The position numbers and the translations under genes are program-made. From the NCBI GenBank assembly GCA_965372745.1, contig CBDVDM010000001.1, forward strand, positions 151,272 to 215,271: a DNA stretch of 64,000 nt. The letters run 5' to 3'. Below are positions 35,944 to 45,630 of the stretch, piece after piece. Within the stretch, counting starts at the first letter, position 1, and the number at the start of each line of letters is the position of its first letter. Source of the stretch: VRUG01 sp965372745 (GTDB lineage: Bacteria > Planctomycetota > Phycisphaerae > Sedimentisphaerales > Anaerobacaceae). The notes beneath the pieces were generated by a model, which saw only the letters and a program-made list of their open reading frames with translations, was not told the origin of the DNA and ran no database searches.

Positions 35944-37110
35944 GTTGGGTGTCTAATGACTAAGAGACGTTTAAAAGAGTCTGATGTGTTGCGTTACAGC
36001 TATACACAGAAACGGAATAATCGGCCGCCCGGAAGCCTCGCCGTTTAGTCGCCGCAGAAAGGATCAAACGATGGTACGAATAAAAACAACATCTCTGGGA
36101 CTCCTATGTTGGACGCTCGTCTTGTTCTTCGAGGCAAGTTTGGCACTTGGCCAAACTGCTCAGGAGATTGCCAAAACGGCGTTTGGCTCAACTGTGCTCT
36201 TGGTGATGGAAGACGATAACGGTCAGACTCTTTCGCTTGGTAGCGGTTTTTTTGTCCGCGATGGAGAGATAGCCAGCAATCTCCACGTTGTCGAGGGTGC
36301 CGCGAGAGGCTATGCAAAGCTCATTGGCGAGAAAACGAAGCATGACATTGAAGGTATCACTGCCGTTGATCCCAACTATGACTTGGTAGTGCTAAAAATT
36401 TCGGATGGACGCGCGCAGGTGCTTCCTCTTGGTAACAGCGACGCCGTTCAGGTTGGCGAGTCAGTTTACGCTGTGGGTAACCCGCAGGGATTGGAAGGCA
36501 CGTTCTCACAGGGCATCGTTAGCAGCATCAGAGAGGTTGGCACAGACAAGCTTCTTCAAATCACGGCACCAATCTCACCCGGTAGCAGCGGTGGCCCAGT
36601 GCTGAACGAAAAGGGAGAAGTCATCGGTATTTCTGTGGCGACCTTCAAAGGCGGGCAGAACCTCAACTTCGCCATCCCGGCGAACTATCTCAAGACGTTG
36701 CTTGGAAAGGCAGGCCCTGCAAAGCCATTGGCCCAAGCAAAACCAGTCAAGGCCCAACGCTCAATCCTGGAAGATTTGGGCGGGCGAAGCACCGAGGGGG
36801 TTGTAGGCGGTCAACTCACTTGGGACTTACCCGGAAACCAGTTTTCTGGCAGTTATTCTTTCTCTCTCCGAAACCAACTGAGAGAAAGTGTAAAGAATGT
36901 CTATTGCCTCATTATTTTCCGCGATGCTCAGGGCAGCCCAATAGATGTGGATCTCGTTCGATTCGACGGCATGATTCCGGCTGGCCTTGCGAAAAGAGTA
37001 ACCAGCAGTGTACATAAGAGCATTGGAGTCTTGACTAAGTGGAAAGAATCGGCCGTTGAGTTCAGGATTCTGGATTTCGAGATCGTCAATTGAACTCACG
37101 ATCGCCTAAC
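35944..37110 (+). mobile_element. Integron-cassette-like segment around the HtrA-like gene
   Basis: GTTGGGT (35944-35950) fits the GTTRRRY recombination core and GCCTAAC (37104-37110) fits the RYYYAAC core that opens an attC site; both are in the orientation expected for a cassette carrying one rightward gene. The attC is not completed by a second GTTRRRY within the usual 60-140 bp, so it may be decayed. Base composition of the enclosed gene is higher in GC than the neighbours. No integrase is in the window. Confidence 0.35.
36071..37093 (+). CDS. HtrA/DegP-like secreted serine protease without PDZ domain
   Basis: The ATG at 36071 has an AAAGGA ribosome site and starts a signal peptide (MVRIKTTSLGLLCWTLVLFF, cleavage near LALG). 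The 340-residue product has a full S1C triad: His 72 (SNLHVVEG), Asp 104 (NYDLVVLKI) and Ser 173 (PGSSGGPVLN). Instead of PDZ domains the last ~110 residues form a beta-rich FxLRN-type domain (GSYSFSLRNQLRESVKNVYC). Envelope quality control or cleavage is the likely role. Its GC-rich codon use differs from both neighbours and it is framed by integron-like sites, suggesting transfer. Confidence 0.88.
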   Translation: MVRIKTTSLGLLCWTLVLFFEASLALGQTAQEIAKTAFGSTVLLVMEDDNGQTLSLGSGFFVRDGEIASNLHVVEGAARGYAKLIGEKTKHDIEGITAVDPNYDLVVLKISDGRAQVLPLGNSDAVQVGESVYAVGNPQGLEGTFSQGIVSSIREVGTDKLLQITAPISPGSSGGPVLNEKGEVIGISVATFKGGQNLNFAIPANYLKTLLGKAGPAKPLAQAKPVKAQRSILEDLGGRSTEGVVGGQLTWDLPGNQFSGSYSFSLRNQLRESVKNVYCLIIFRDAQGSPIDVDLVRFDGMIPAGLAKRVTSSVHKSIGVLTKWKESAVEFRILDFEIVN

Positions 37111-37161
37111 AAATCGCATACAAATTAGCTTAGACCTAATGTTTTTTTAAATGGTATGTAA

Positions 37162-38010
37162 ATGATACAGTTAACAGATAAGTGGTTAGAAGAGATAAAC
37201 GGACAATTTCGAAAAAAGGATATACCCCCGGGCAAAAGGCCTTGGCTCGCAATTCAAGAATGGTCAACTATCAATAACATCGCTATCTATTTGGACTCTG
37301 AACAAGCAAAAAAGATTTTTAATTGGTTTGAAGAAAATACCAAATCTGGTTCACAAAAAATAGGTGATTTTTTTACAGGGATTTTTTATTTTGATTCTTC
37401 ATTCTGGCCGGTTTTTATACCATTATGTTATGGAAAATCTAAAGTTGTTGCTTTAGATTCTCTAAAAACTATGCCAGATAAAATGAAAACGCATCTTAGT
37501 TTAGACAAAAATAAATATTCAGAATATATAGCTGTTTGGATAGATTGCTTTGATTACGCCTACGGTATTGATGAAATAATTAAGATTGTAAAAGGCAGCA
37601 GTTTCGCTAAAGGAATACTTCGTAGCGCAGACAAAGAATTAAAATCTACAGTTACATTGATTTTAGCTAATCGCCCAAATCCCAAATCGGTTGAAACTGC
37701 TCGATTCGCTACAGAAATGTTTTTAAAAGCTTTCCTTGCCTTTGAAAATAATCTTGAAGATAAAACTGCAAAAGCCCTAAATCATGATCTTGTAAAAATA
37801 TTAAACATCTGTATTACTATTAGTGAAAAAGATTTTATAGTATTGAAATCTGTGATAACCCGTTTTCCGCCGATAGGTGACCGATATGAAGGCAAAGACA
37901 AAACAAATAGAGAAATATGGGATTCATATATGATTGCCCAACTCACTGCCATAATTGTGGTACGCTTATTATCAGGGCGAGATAGTCGTTCAAAACTTAC
38001 AGGTGGATGA
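37162..38010 (+). CDS. Unknown protein with HEPN-like helices
   Basis: I do not recognise this 282-residue protein with certainty. The segment ETARFATEMFLKAFLAFENN followed by ALNHDLVKILNI resembles the pair of helices of HEPN domains (a helix that reads A-x-E-x-x-LKA and a later HDL motif). The catalytic Rx4-6H is not obvious. The gene is markedly AT-rich compared with the HtrA-like gene before it and starts 51 bp after the attC-like core. Both suggest acquired DNA. No toxin or antitoxin partner is visible. HEPN proteins are often RNases or stress proteins, but no function is claimed here. Confidence 0.6.
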   Translation: MIQLTDKWLEEINGQFRKKDIPPGKRPWLAIQEWSTINNIAIYLDSEQAKKIFNWFEENTKSGSQKIGDFFTGIFYFDSSFWPVFIPLCYGKSKVVALDSLKTMPDKMKTHLSLDKNKYSEYIAVWIDCFDYAYGIDEIIKIVKGSSFAKGILRSADKELKSTVTLILANRPNPKSVETARFATEMFLKAFLAFENNLEDKTAKALNHDLVKILNICITISEKDFIVLKSVITRFPPIGDRYEGKDKTNREIWDSYMIAQLTAIIVVRLLSGRDSRSKLTGG

Positions 38011-38737
38011 GAAAAATAAAGGGGATCAGACACCGTTTTCTGCTAAAAGTGTTACTATGTCTTGTCTGTTTTGTGTTAACTATGTGTTGTCGTCACACCA
38101 ATCTGTGTTCATTCGTGCCTTAGGTAATCCGTGCTAATTCGTGTTAATTCGTGGTTAAAAAACTCTGTGCTCTCTGTGGCTATACTTGTCGTTAGTTTTT
38201 TCTTCTGATTTCTATCATTCTCTACAAAATCTTCTTGAAAAAAAACAAAAAACATGTTATAATACGTATCTGTTAGACAACAAATACGGGGGTTTCTTGA
38301 AGTGCCGAACATTTCTATTAAAAATCAACTCCGCCCAAGGCGGTTTCCAAATTGGTTAGCCCGCCGAAGGCGGGCCATCCTGTATGGCAGGGTTTAGAAA
38401 TAACCACGACACACGAAATACTGTATACGAACAAATTATGCAACACGAAGCGCAGCGCAGAGCCCGATGTTTTCTCGGAAACAAACCCAATTTAGGAAAT
38501 ACTAAAATGAACATAACCTTCTATCCAATAAAGAATTGCCGACATTTCGTCGTTAAATGCCCGACGTCGTTTCGGCTAAAACAAACCCAAACGAACCCAA
38601 TTTAAAAGCCATAGGCGGATAAATAAAGGCGAAATTTGACCGAAAAATAAAGGGTTGACAATTGCAAAGCCGCCTGATAACTTGAAATATATAAATGGAT
38701 TGAACGTTTTACAAAAGTTCCTCTAAGGAGGTAAAAA
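38011..38737. other. Non-coding accessory tract with several repeat families
   Basis: No credible gene is present in 727 bases. At 38025-38037 a GGGATCAGACACC string recalls tails seen near REP-type transposase genes, but I saw no such gene. Next comes the CCGTG/CTCTGTG phrase family (38109-38185), then GC hairpins CCGCC-CAA-GGCGG (38331-38343) and GCCCGCC-GAA-GGCGGGC (38359-38375), and finally repeats of AAACAAACCCAATTTA (about 38481-38497 and 38578-38604). A short frame from 38384 covers the last repeats and looks spurious. Confidence 0.55.
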
Positions 38738-39871
38738 ATGCGGTCAAATATCAAATCTTCTATTATCGTTTGTTTTGCAATTCTCGTATCGGTTTGTTTT
38801 GCTGAGCAAACCGTCGAGACATCTTCGGAATCTGCTCCGGTTGCGAATGAAGTTTATGTCGGTGAAATAGTTGGTGACGAAGTAAATGTTCGTTCGGGCC
38901 CCGGGACAAATTATTATGTTTGCACAAAGCTAAGTAAAACTGACAGAGTTAAAGTCGTTGGCGGTCAGTTCAGCTGGTCCTGTATCGAGCCGCCTGCCGG
39001 CTGTTTCTCGTGGATTTCAAAACAGTATATCAGCATTGACCAGAACAATCCGGAAATTGGTATTGTTACCGGTGACGCTGTTCGTGTTTATGCCGGTTCT
39101 GCTGCAAGACAGCCGATTCACTCTACGAGCCTGCAGGGAAAGTTAAATAAAGATGATATGGTTAAATTGCTGGGCGAAGAGCAGGAGGACTATTACAAAA
39201 TCGCTCCGCCGGCATTTGCTTATCTCTGGGTTAGCACAAAATATGTAAAACAGCTTGGTGCTGTCAGAGATGTTCCGTTAATCGTTGAATCTGCAAAAAC
39301 TGTAATTGAACCTCCGGCACCTGCTGTTTCGTCAAAACTCAAAGAGTTTTATTCGCTCCAGGAAAAAATCGCTGCCGAAAAAGCAAAGCCGCTAACTGAG
39401 CAAAATTACTCGGATATAAAAGAAGCTCTTCTTGAAATCGCGAATGACAAACAAATCGGCAAAGCTGCTCGTTATGCCCGGTTTACTGTCGGGCAAGTTG
39501 GGCGATATGAATTGGCCATAGAAGTAGACAAAACCGTTGAACTGCAGCAACAGCAGTTGCAGGAAACCAAACAGCGAATAGAAAAAGCCCGTGTGACAAA
39601 ATTAGCTCAAGTCCCTGACCTGGGCAGATTTGCTGCTATTGGCAACTTCCAGATTTCAAGCATTTACGGGACAAAGCCGGAATTAAAGCACTATCAGCTG
39701 ATTGATAATAATGGCAAAATCGTTTGTTTCGCATTACCTGCCGAACCGGCTTCTGAACTGGATTTGGACGAATTTCTTGGTAAAAATGTCGGACTGGTTG
39801 GAAGGATTGAGCCTCATCCTCAAACCGCAAGGGCGTTAGTAAGATTTACTAAAATAGTTGAACTGAAATAG
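38738..39871 (+). CDS. Secreted protein with two bacterial SH3 domains
   Basis: The start follows a near-perfect ribosome site (AAGGAGG, 7 bases upstream). The 377-residue product has a signal peptide (SSIIVCFAILVSVCFAEQ) and an SH3b domain at about 45-95 (GEIVGDEVNVRSGPGTNYYVC, WISKQYI). A second is at about 108-165 (GIVTGDAVRVYAGSA, YLWVSTKYV). A coiled-coil helix near 260-290 precedes a C-terminal OB-like domain (FAAIGNFQISSIYGTKPELKHY). SH3b domains usually bind cell-wall peptides, so it probably binds the envelope. It is a single gene, convergent with the AsmA-like gene. Confidence 0.88.
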   Translation: MRSNIKSSIIVCFAILVSVCFAEQTVETSSESAPVANEVYVGEIVGDEVNVRSGPGTNYYVCTKLSKTDRVKVVGGQFSWSCIEPPAGCFSWISKQYISIDQNNPEIGIVTGDAVRVYAGSAARQPIHSTSLQGKLNKDDMVKLLGEEQEDYYKIAPPAFAYLWVSTKYVKQLGAVRDVPLIVESAKTVIEPPAPAVSSKLKEFYSLQEKIAAEKAKPLTEQNYSDIKEALLEIANDKQIGKAARYARFTVGQVGRYELAIEVDKTVELQQQQLQETKQRIEKARVTKLAQVPDLGRFAAIGNFQISSIYGTKPELKHYQLIDNNGKIVCFALPAEPASELDLDEFLGKNVGLVGRIEPHPQTARALVRFTKIVELK

Positions 39872-39891
39872 TTAACAAAGATAGATACTTG

Positions 39892-42800
39892 TTATTTGTG
39901 CTTGCTCGGTTTTGTGCCGAGAAGGCCTGCCGCTTCCTTTAATACCGGCAAAGCTTTGGTTTTTATTTCAGGGTTGTTGAAATTGCCTGTCACATCTATG
40001 CGGACAACTCCCTCACCGAGACCTTCAGTTAATGACTGGAAAATTGAAGGCTCAACATTTGCTATCCTCTCACCACGAGCGGTTAGAGTTACATCGATAT
40101 TTTGGTTCTTTAGATTTAACCGCCCCGACCCATTAAAGGCTAAAGCCTCGCCGGACAGGTCAATATGGTTGAGTAATAACTGGTCGGCTTTTATGTATGA
40201 ATCCACAAGCATTTGCTCGAAGGCAAAATCTTTTGCTTCTGTCACTTCCAGTTCACGTAACACCTTTGCTACCGGTGACCGTTTGCCTGCCTTCATATCT
40301 GTTATCAGCAATCTGCATCGGCCTATGCGTGATTGGCTATCGTTAAAGCGGCCGGTAAGACTTAAAAATCCTGCAAGCTTTCCACTACTGGGTTCGATAT
40401 GAGAAGCTTCGATAGGTTTTGTTACCTTGGTGGTCTCAGGTGATATTTGTTTGTATTTACCCTCTAATAAAAATTCTTTCAAGTCAATATCATCAAAACC
40501 TATTTGCAGCAGGTATTTTAATCCTCCCTCTTCAGGCAGCTTTAATTCAAATTTTCCCGCTAATTTTCCATTATAGCAATTGCCCCTTAGATTTTCGGTC
40601 AGCCAATCCTGTTCGACAGAATCATAGTACAAGTCAGCTCTTAAATTGTTAAAGAATCGTTTATTAATCCGGACACCATGTGCAATAATGGTAATCTGCC
40701 CGTCAGAAAGTCCGACCCCTGTTTTATACAGCCCTTTCGTTTTAAACGTTGCATCTAATTCAGTTATCGCAGGTGTTGTATTAAAATTACAGGACTTGAA
40801 TTTGGTGAAACCTTCAAAATCGATATATTTTTCACCCTCATCTGAAGTGAATATAGCGACATTTTCAAGGTTCAAATCGAATCTGCCGGTAGGTGAAAGA
40901 TTGGAGTAAAAAGGCTCAATATCTTCAGGTATCGCAAGACCAAGTCGTTCGTCTAAAAGAATGTCACTTGCGTAAAGACTAAACAAAGCATTACTGAAGG
41001 TATTATCTACCAGAAATATCTGGCCGTTTAATGTTATTTTTGAACTACCTGGAACGATATGAACACTGTCAGCTGTGCTCGCAGAAATATCTTCGAGTTT
41101 GATATTGTTCGTTCGTATTTTCAGGCTGCCAGTGATATCTTTCAGGGGATATGGAAAAGGGGCGAAATCGATACTATTACCCAAAAGATCAACGACTACC
41201 ATATAATCAAATTGTTTGTCACTACTGGCTTTATTCAGGTCGATACTGTAGTTTATCTTTCCTTTTGGGTCTAATCCAGTGACGAATTTTCTGGACTCTG
41301 TCGGCAAAAGCTCAAAAAGTTCATCATTGATTTCCAGGTTCTCAGTACCTAATAAAAGTTGATAATTAGGTTTCTCTTTATGTTCTTTTGTCCAGATTCT
41401 GCCGTTTAGAGAAATTACTCCCTCTCCGTACTTGTTAATTATTTCAAATTGTTTTTCGAGCAGCTGTTTTTGTTCAGCAGGCAGTAAATTTTTAAGTTTT
41501 GTGTCCAGCGGGATACCTTTCGCTTTAATTAAAATGTCATATATAGGTTTGTTGGTATCTGCTACTGTCGCCTGGCCATTCAAGATTATTTTTTGTTTGC
41601 CTGCCTGTGAAACTAAGTTCGAGACTGTCACGTTGCCTTTTTCAAAAGACAGCTTGCCTGTAAGATTCTGCAATGGATATGGAAAGTGAGTATACATAGC
41701 GTTAGCACCCTGGAGATAAATTTCCAAACGTTTTCTTATATCCGTTTGTGTTTTTCTGTCTATAAGATAGTCTATTTTGGCGATTCCGCTTGGTGAAAAT
41801 GTTGACCAAAGCTGCTTTTGTTTTTCATTCAAAGCGTTGTATAAATCATCATCTAATATCATATTGTCGCTTGTAATCTGAACTTGTGACTTGCGATTTG
41901 GCCCGTAACCTTCGATATGTCCATCAATCGTTACTTCAACGGTGCTATGAGTACCTTGCAGGCTGTTTAACGTGACATTTTTTGCAGTGAAATCTATTTT
42001 GCCTGTTATGTTGTCCAGGAAGTAAGGAAATCTGCTGTCGATAATTGAAATACTGTCACAGTTAACCTGGCCGTGTAAACTGCTTTTACTCAGCTGTGTC
42101 AGGTCACCCTGTGCCTCGAGTTCAACATCAACCTGCCCTTTCGGGTCATAGCGGTCGAAAAATCTTTGAAGGGCTGCAACTGCCGCAAAGTTTTGTAAAA
42201 AAGGTGGTTTAGCAAATATCGGCATCTCAGGTATAGGCGTATGTTTGAACTGCGTATCAGTCATTTTTAATTGAAGTGAATATGTATTGTTCTCGTCGTA
42301 AGCTAATTTGACATCCAGAGCGTTTATCCACCATTTTCTTTCAAAGGCCGGCAAATCTGACGAGGATATCGAGCCTCCAATCTCAATCCTCCCTGGCTGC
42401 CAAAATCCGAACAGAGTGCTCTTGTCCAGGTCATGTCGTTTCGCTGTTGTAATATTGAAGCTGTAACCACCAATTATCGCTTTAGCAGGCCTGAATCTTG
42501 CATCAATGGGTACCGCTGCTATTGTTTTGACTAAGCCATCTGAAATCTTGCTGTATTGGAGTTTGCCTTCTTTGAGATGAATATGAACAGAAGGTATTTT
42601 GCCCTGGTCGTTTTTTTGCAGTAAATTGATTTTGACATCAGACAAATTCCAATAGCCAGTATCTACATCTTGTTGTGCATTAAACACGAAATCTCTAATA
42701 GTTATTTTTTTCAATTGAGGATTTCGCAGCAGCAGGCTGAACAAACTAAAGCGAACATACACTTTGTCTGCTCTTAATATCGTGTCATCATACGTTTGTC

Positions 42801-43047
42801 TTTTTTCGGGACTGACTTTCAACCCTTTAATAACAACCGAGCCGTTAAGCTTAAATACTACGGATGAAGTGGTAATTTTAGTGTTCGTTAGCTCGGAGAT
42901 CTGCGAGATAGCAGCTTTACACAAGGCCCTGCCGGCAAGGACAAAAAAAAGCCATAGTAATGCCGCAAGAATTAATATCTCTATTCGTCTGGCCAGGATG
43001 TGTCGCCCTGGCTTTTTTGTTTTGCTGGTTTTGTCGGATACTGCCAT
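39892..43047 (-). CDS. AsmA/YhdP-like bridge protein
   Basis: The 1051-residue protein has one N-terminal membrane helix (IEILILAALLWLFFVLAGRAL) and a very long beta-rich periplasmic part made of recurrent strands such as GKIDFTAKNVTLNSLQG and LKIRTNNIKLEDISAST. The C-terminal AsmA-like block reads AFNGSGRLNLKNQNIDVTLTARG and IDVTGNFNNPEIKTKALPV. This is the pattern of AsmA/TamB/YhdP proteins, which carry phospholipids between membranes. The role here is inferred from the family. It is transcribed leftward, away from purD by 203 bp, which contains copy 3 of the palindromic repeat. Confidence 0.83.
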   Translation of the reverse strand: MAVSDKTSKTKKPGRHILARRIEILILAALLWLFFVLAGRALCKAAISQISELTNTKITTSSVVFKLNGSVVIKGLKVSPEKRQTYDDTILRADKVYVRFSLFSLLLRNPQLKKITIRDFVFNAQQDVDTGYWNLSDVKINLLQKNDQGKIPSVHIHLKEGKLQYSKISDGLVKTIAAVPIDARFRPAKAIIGGYSFNITTAKRHDLDKSTLFGFWQPGRIEIGGSISSSDLPAFERKWWINALDVKLAYDENNTYSLQLKMTDTQFKHTPIPEMPIFAKPPFLQNFAAVAALQRFFDRYDPKGQVDVELEAQGDLTQLSKSSLHGQVNCDSISIIDSRFPYFLDNITGKIDFTAKNVTLNSLQGTHSTVEVTIDGHIEGYGPNRKSQVQITSDNMILDDDLYNALNEKQKQLWSTFSPSGIAKIDYLIDRKTQTDIRKRLEIYLQGANAMYTHFPYPLQNLTGKLSFEKGNVTVSNLVSQAGKQKIILNGQATVADTNKPIYDILIKAKGIPLDTKLKNLLPAEQKQLLEKQFEIINKYGEGVISLNGRIWTKEHKEKPNYQLLLGTENLEINDELFELLPTESRKFVTGLDPKGKINYSIDLNKASSDKQFDYMVVVDLLGNSIDFAPFPYPLKDITGSLKIRTNNIKLEDISASTADSVHIVPGSSKITLNGQIFLVDNTFSNALFSLYASDILLDERLGLAIPEDIEPFYSNLSPTGRFDLNLENVAIFTSDEGEKYIDFEGFTKFKSCNFNTTPAITELDATFKTKGLYKTGVGLSDGQITIIAHGVRINKRFFNNLRADLYYDSVEQDWLTENLRGNCYNGKLAGKFELKLPEEGGLKYLLQIGFDDIDLKEFLLEGKYKQISPETTKVTKPIEASHIEPSSGKLAGFLSLTGRFNDSQSRIGRCRLLITDMKAGKRSPVAKVLRELEVTEAKDFAFEQMLVDSYIKADQLLLNHIDLSGEALAFNGSGRLNLKNQNIDVTLTARGERIANVEPSIFQSLTEGLGEGVVRIDVTGNFNNPEIKTKALPVLKEAAGLLGTKPSKHK

Positions 43048-43156
43048 TTGTTAAACCGGAATCAAAAGTACTACTATAGTGCTCACAGTTAAAATTTCCC
43101 GTTAATTCGCTGGGAAGTAATTTTACAATAATAACTTACAATCCCGCTCGCGAGAA

Positions 43157-43176
43157 TTTATTACCCTGAAGGGTAT
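43157..43176. repeat. Palindromic repeat, copy 3 (diverged)
   Basis: TTTATTACCCTGAAGGGTAT matches the core of copies 1 and 2 with one change in the loop. Flanking GAATTT and AAATTC extend the hairpin imperfectly. It lies between purD and the AsmA-like gene. Confidence 0.6.
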
Positions 43177-43250
43177 AAAATTCAAAAGCCAGCTGTCACT
43201 CATAGTGCACGTTTTGGTATAGCTTTGAATTTAAGTGTTGGGTTTAAATT

Positions 43251-44528
43251 CTATTTTCTGCGATTTATCGCTTTATCAGCAATGTCGCGACGACAATAAG
43301 CACCTTCAAAGCTGATTTTGTCAACAGCTTCGTATGCTCTGGCCTTGGCATCGGCAATTGTTTGTCCTATTGCAGTTATCCCGAGTACTCTTCCGCCATT
43401 CGTAACAATATTACCATTTTGCCTTGCAGTTCCTGCATGGAACACTACAACATCTTCAAGTTTGCCGGCTTCATCCAATCCGCTTATCTTTTTTCCTTTC
43501 TCATAATCCCCTGGATAACCGCCTGATGCCATCACTACACAAATTGCAGGTCTTGGGTCCCATTTTAAAGTAATTTGGTCCAGCCTGCCATTGCATACAG
43601 CAAGCATAACTTCCAGCAAATCACTTTTAAGACGCATCAAAATAGGCTGTGTCTCAGGGTCGCCAAAACGGACATTGAATTCGAGTACCCTTGGCCCGCC
43701 GGCGGTCACCATTATACCTGCATAAAGGACACCTTTGTAAGCTGCACCGCTGCGGTTCATGCCGTCAACTACCGGAACTAAAATCTCCCTTGTGATATGT
43801 CCGGTTATCTTTTCTGTAACTACCGGCGCAGGACTATACGCTCCCATTCCGCCGGTATTTGGGCCGGTATCACCTTCACCGACAGGCTTATGGTCCTGGG
43901 ATGACTCCATGACATAAATATTTCGACCATCGACAAAGGCCAGTATCGATGCCTCTTCACCTAAAAGTTTATCCTCAACTACAATCACGTTACCAGCTGG
44001 GCCAAACATTTTGTCGCACATTATTTTTTCTGCTATCAGAATGCCGTCAGCTGGGTCATCACATACGAAGACACCTTTACCTTTTGCAAGACCCGCAGCT
44101 TTTATAACCACCGGCTCATCACGACTGGCAATGTATGCCTTGGCGTCACTGTACCTGTCGAAGACTCTTCCTTCGGCTGTTGATATGGCACTTGAACGCA
44201 TCAACTGTTTTGCAAAGGCCTTATCTGCTTCAAGTTTGGCCGCTGCCTTGCTTGGACCGAATGCCTTGATACCTGCCTCTTCAAATGCATCTACCGCTCC
44301 TGCAGCTAAAGGCTCTTCCGGCCCGACAACAGCAAGTTCAATTTTATTCTGTTTGCCGAAATCTATCAATGCAGGTATATCATTGGCACTTATATCAACA
44401 TTTTCGCCGCATTGTGCTGTGCCCGGATTGCCGGGTGCGATATAAAGTTTGCTTAGCTTTTTCGATTGAGCCAATTTCCATGCAAGTGCATGTTCACGAC
44501 CACCGCTGCCGATTAACAATACTTTCAT
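43251..44528 (-). CDS. purD: Phosphoribosylamine-glycine ligase
   Basis: The enzyme joins glycine to 5-phosphoribosylamine with ATP in purine synthesis in the cytoplasm. The 425 residues match the family length. Motifs include the N-terminal MKVLLIGSGGREHALAWKL, VVGPEEPLAAGAVDAFE, the ATP-grasp VIKAAGLAKGKGVFV, PNTGGMGAYSPAP and the metal-binding LEFNVRFGDPETQ. It is a single leftward gene with a ribosome site (TGAGG) 9 bases before the ATG. No other purine genes are in the window. Confidence 0.97.
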   Translation of the reverse strand: MKVLLIGSGGREHALAWKLAQSKKLSKLYIAPGNPGTAQCGENVDISANDIPALIDFGKQNKIELAVVGPEEPLAAGAVDAFEEAGIKAFGPSKAAAKLEADKAFAKQLMRSSAISTAEGRVFDRYSDAKAYIASRDEPVVIKAAGLAKGKGVFVCDDPADGILIAEKIMCDKMFGPAGNVIVVEDKLLGEEASILAFVDGRNIYVMESSQDHKPVGEGDTGPNTGGMGAYSPAPVVTEKITGHITREILVPVVDGMNRSGAAYKGVLYAGIMVTAGGPRVLEFNVRFGDPETQPILMRLKSDLLEVMLAVCNGRLDQITLKWDPRPAICVVMASGGYPGDYEKGKKISGLDEAGKLEDVVVFHAGTARQNGNIVTNGGRVLGITAIGQTIADAKARAYEAVDKISFEGAYCRRDIADKAINRRK

Positions 44529-44730
44529 ACCAAAACCTCAATTTAAATATTAATATTGCTCTATTAAAATATCAACTAACACTGTTGAGCATACCCAGAA
44601 GAATAATCTACCAAAGCCGATTGCTTTACTCAAGTTTTCTTTAAATTACAAAGAAAATCTGCTACTATTGTTTTATTAGTGCCGATTTATATTAAAGCAA
44701 TAGTTTTACTTTTTTTACAGAGGATTCATT

Positions 44731-45630
44731 GTGAAATTATCAGTTCTAATGAAGTGCAGGATTGCAGCAACCGCTGCTGCAGGTGTTGTCATAATAGGAC
44801 TTGGTGCCTGGTCTTTAGTGGCGTCCGAAGAACTCATGGGTGTTGTATCCATTGGCACGATAACTGTCACAGCAGCTGTAACCCTGTTTTTTTTAGCGGT
44901 TCTGGTTGGTTTTGTTGGATATTTTCTTTCCTGGCCCTATGGCAGGGAAATTGGCGGATTGGCAGTGCCGGCGGGTTTGGCGGTCTGGGCGATTCGTACA
45001 GGGAATATGAAAAACCTTATGCTTACAAATCAATCCATCGAACAAAAGCAGGAAATCTTTACAACACTTACATGGGAACCGGCTTTCTGGCTAATTATTG
45101 TTGTTGCCGGGTTTGCCGGCGTTAGAATAGCCCAAAAAATATTTCCACAAAAACAATTAGATGAGCAGACAAAAGTTGAAAGCGACTCTAAGAGCAGAAA
45201 GTACATAAATTCAGCTATCGCAGTAATAGGTTCAGTCGTAATAGCCCGGTTTTTTATTGAAATACTGGCTCAGGACTTTAGATTGTCGGATGTTATATTA
45301 GGTTCAGTTGTGGCTCAGCCCGCCGCAGCCCAAATTGCATTTGCTGTTGTAGTCTCATTTGGCATCGCAGCTTTTCTGATTAAAACATTTCTGAATACCG
45401 GTTATATATGGTCGATATTTGCTGCTGCTGTCACAACTGCCTTAATGAGTATTAGTTGTAAAAGACCGAATGTCTTGCAGCGTCTATTTGAGCATTATCC
45501 TTCGGTTTTTTTCTCTAATGCCATCGCCGCAATTTTGCCTTTACAAATGATAGCGTTTGGCACACTGGGCGCTATTGCAGGTTACTGGTTGGCTGTTCGC
45601 TATCAGTATTGGCGTAAGCACGGAATTTGA
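44731..45630 (+). CDS. Multi-pass membrane protein of unknown function
   Basis: The GTG at 44731 follows an AGAGGA site. The 299-residue product has about seven to eight hydrophobic helices, for example IAATAAAGVVIIGLGAWSLV, ITVTAAVTLFFLAVLVGFVG and IAFAVVVSFGIAAFLIKTF. A charged loop (EQTKVESDSKSRK) separates the halves. The short GYWLAVRYQYWRKHGI tail is cytoplasmic or periplasmic. No known transport motif is seen. It stands alone before csrA; function unknown. Confidence 0.75.
   Translation: MKLSVLMKCRIAATAAAGVVIIGLGAWSLVASEELMGVVSIGTITVTAAVTLFFLAVLVGFVGYFLSWPYGREIGGLAVPAGLAVWAIRTGNMKNLMLTNQSIEQKQEIFTTLTWEPAFWLIIVVAGFAGVRIAQKIFPQKQLDEQTKVESDSKSRKYINSAIAVIGSVVIARFFIEILAQDFRLSDVILGSVVAQPAAAQIAFAVVVSFGIAAFLIKTFLNTGYIWSIFAAAVTTALMSISCKRPNVLQRLFEHYPSVFFSNAIAAILPLQMIAFGTLGAIAGYWLAVRYQYWRKHGI

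Noticed and set aside
38384..38605. A 73-codon frame in the accessory tract
   Set aside because: It runs through repeated AAACAAACCC strings and encodes low-complexity sequence, which points to a non-coding repeat.
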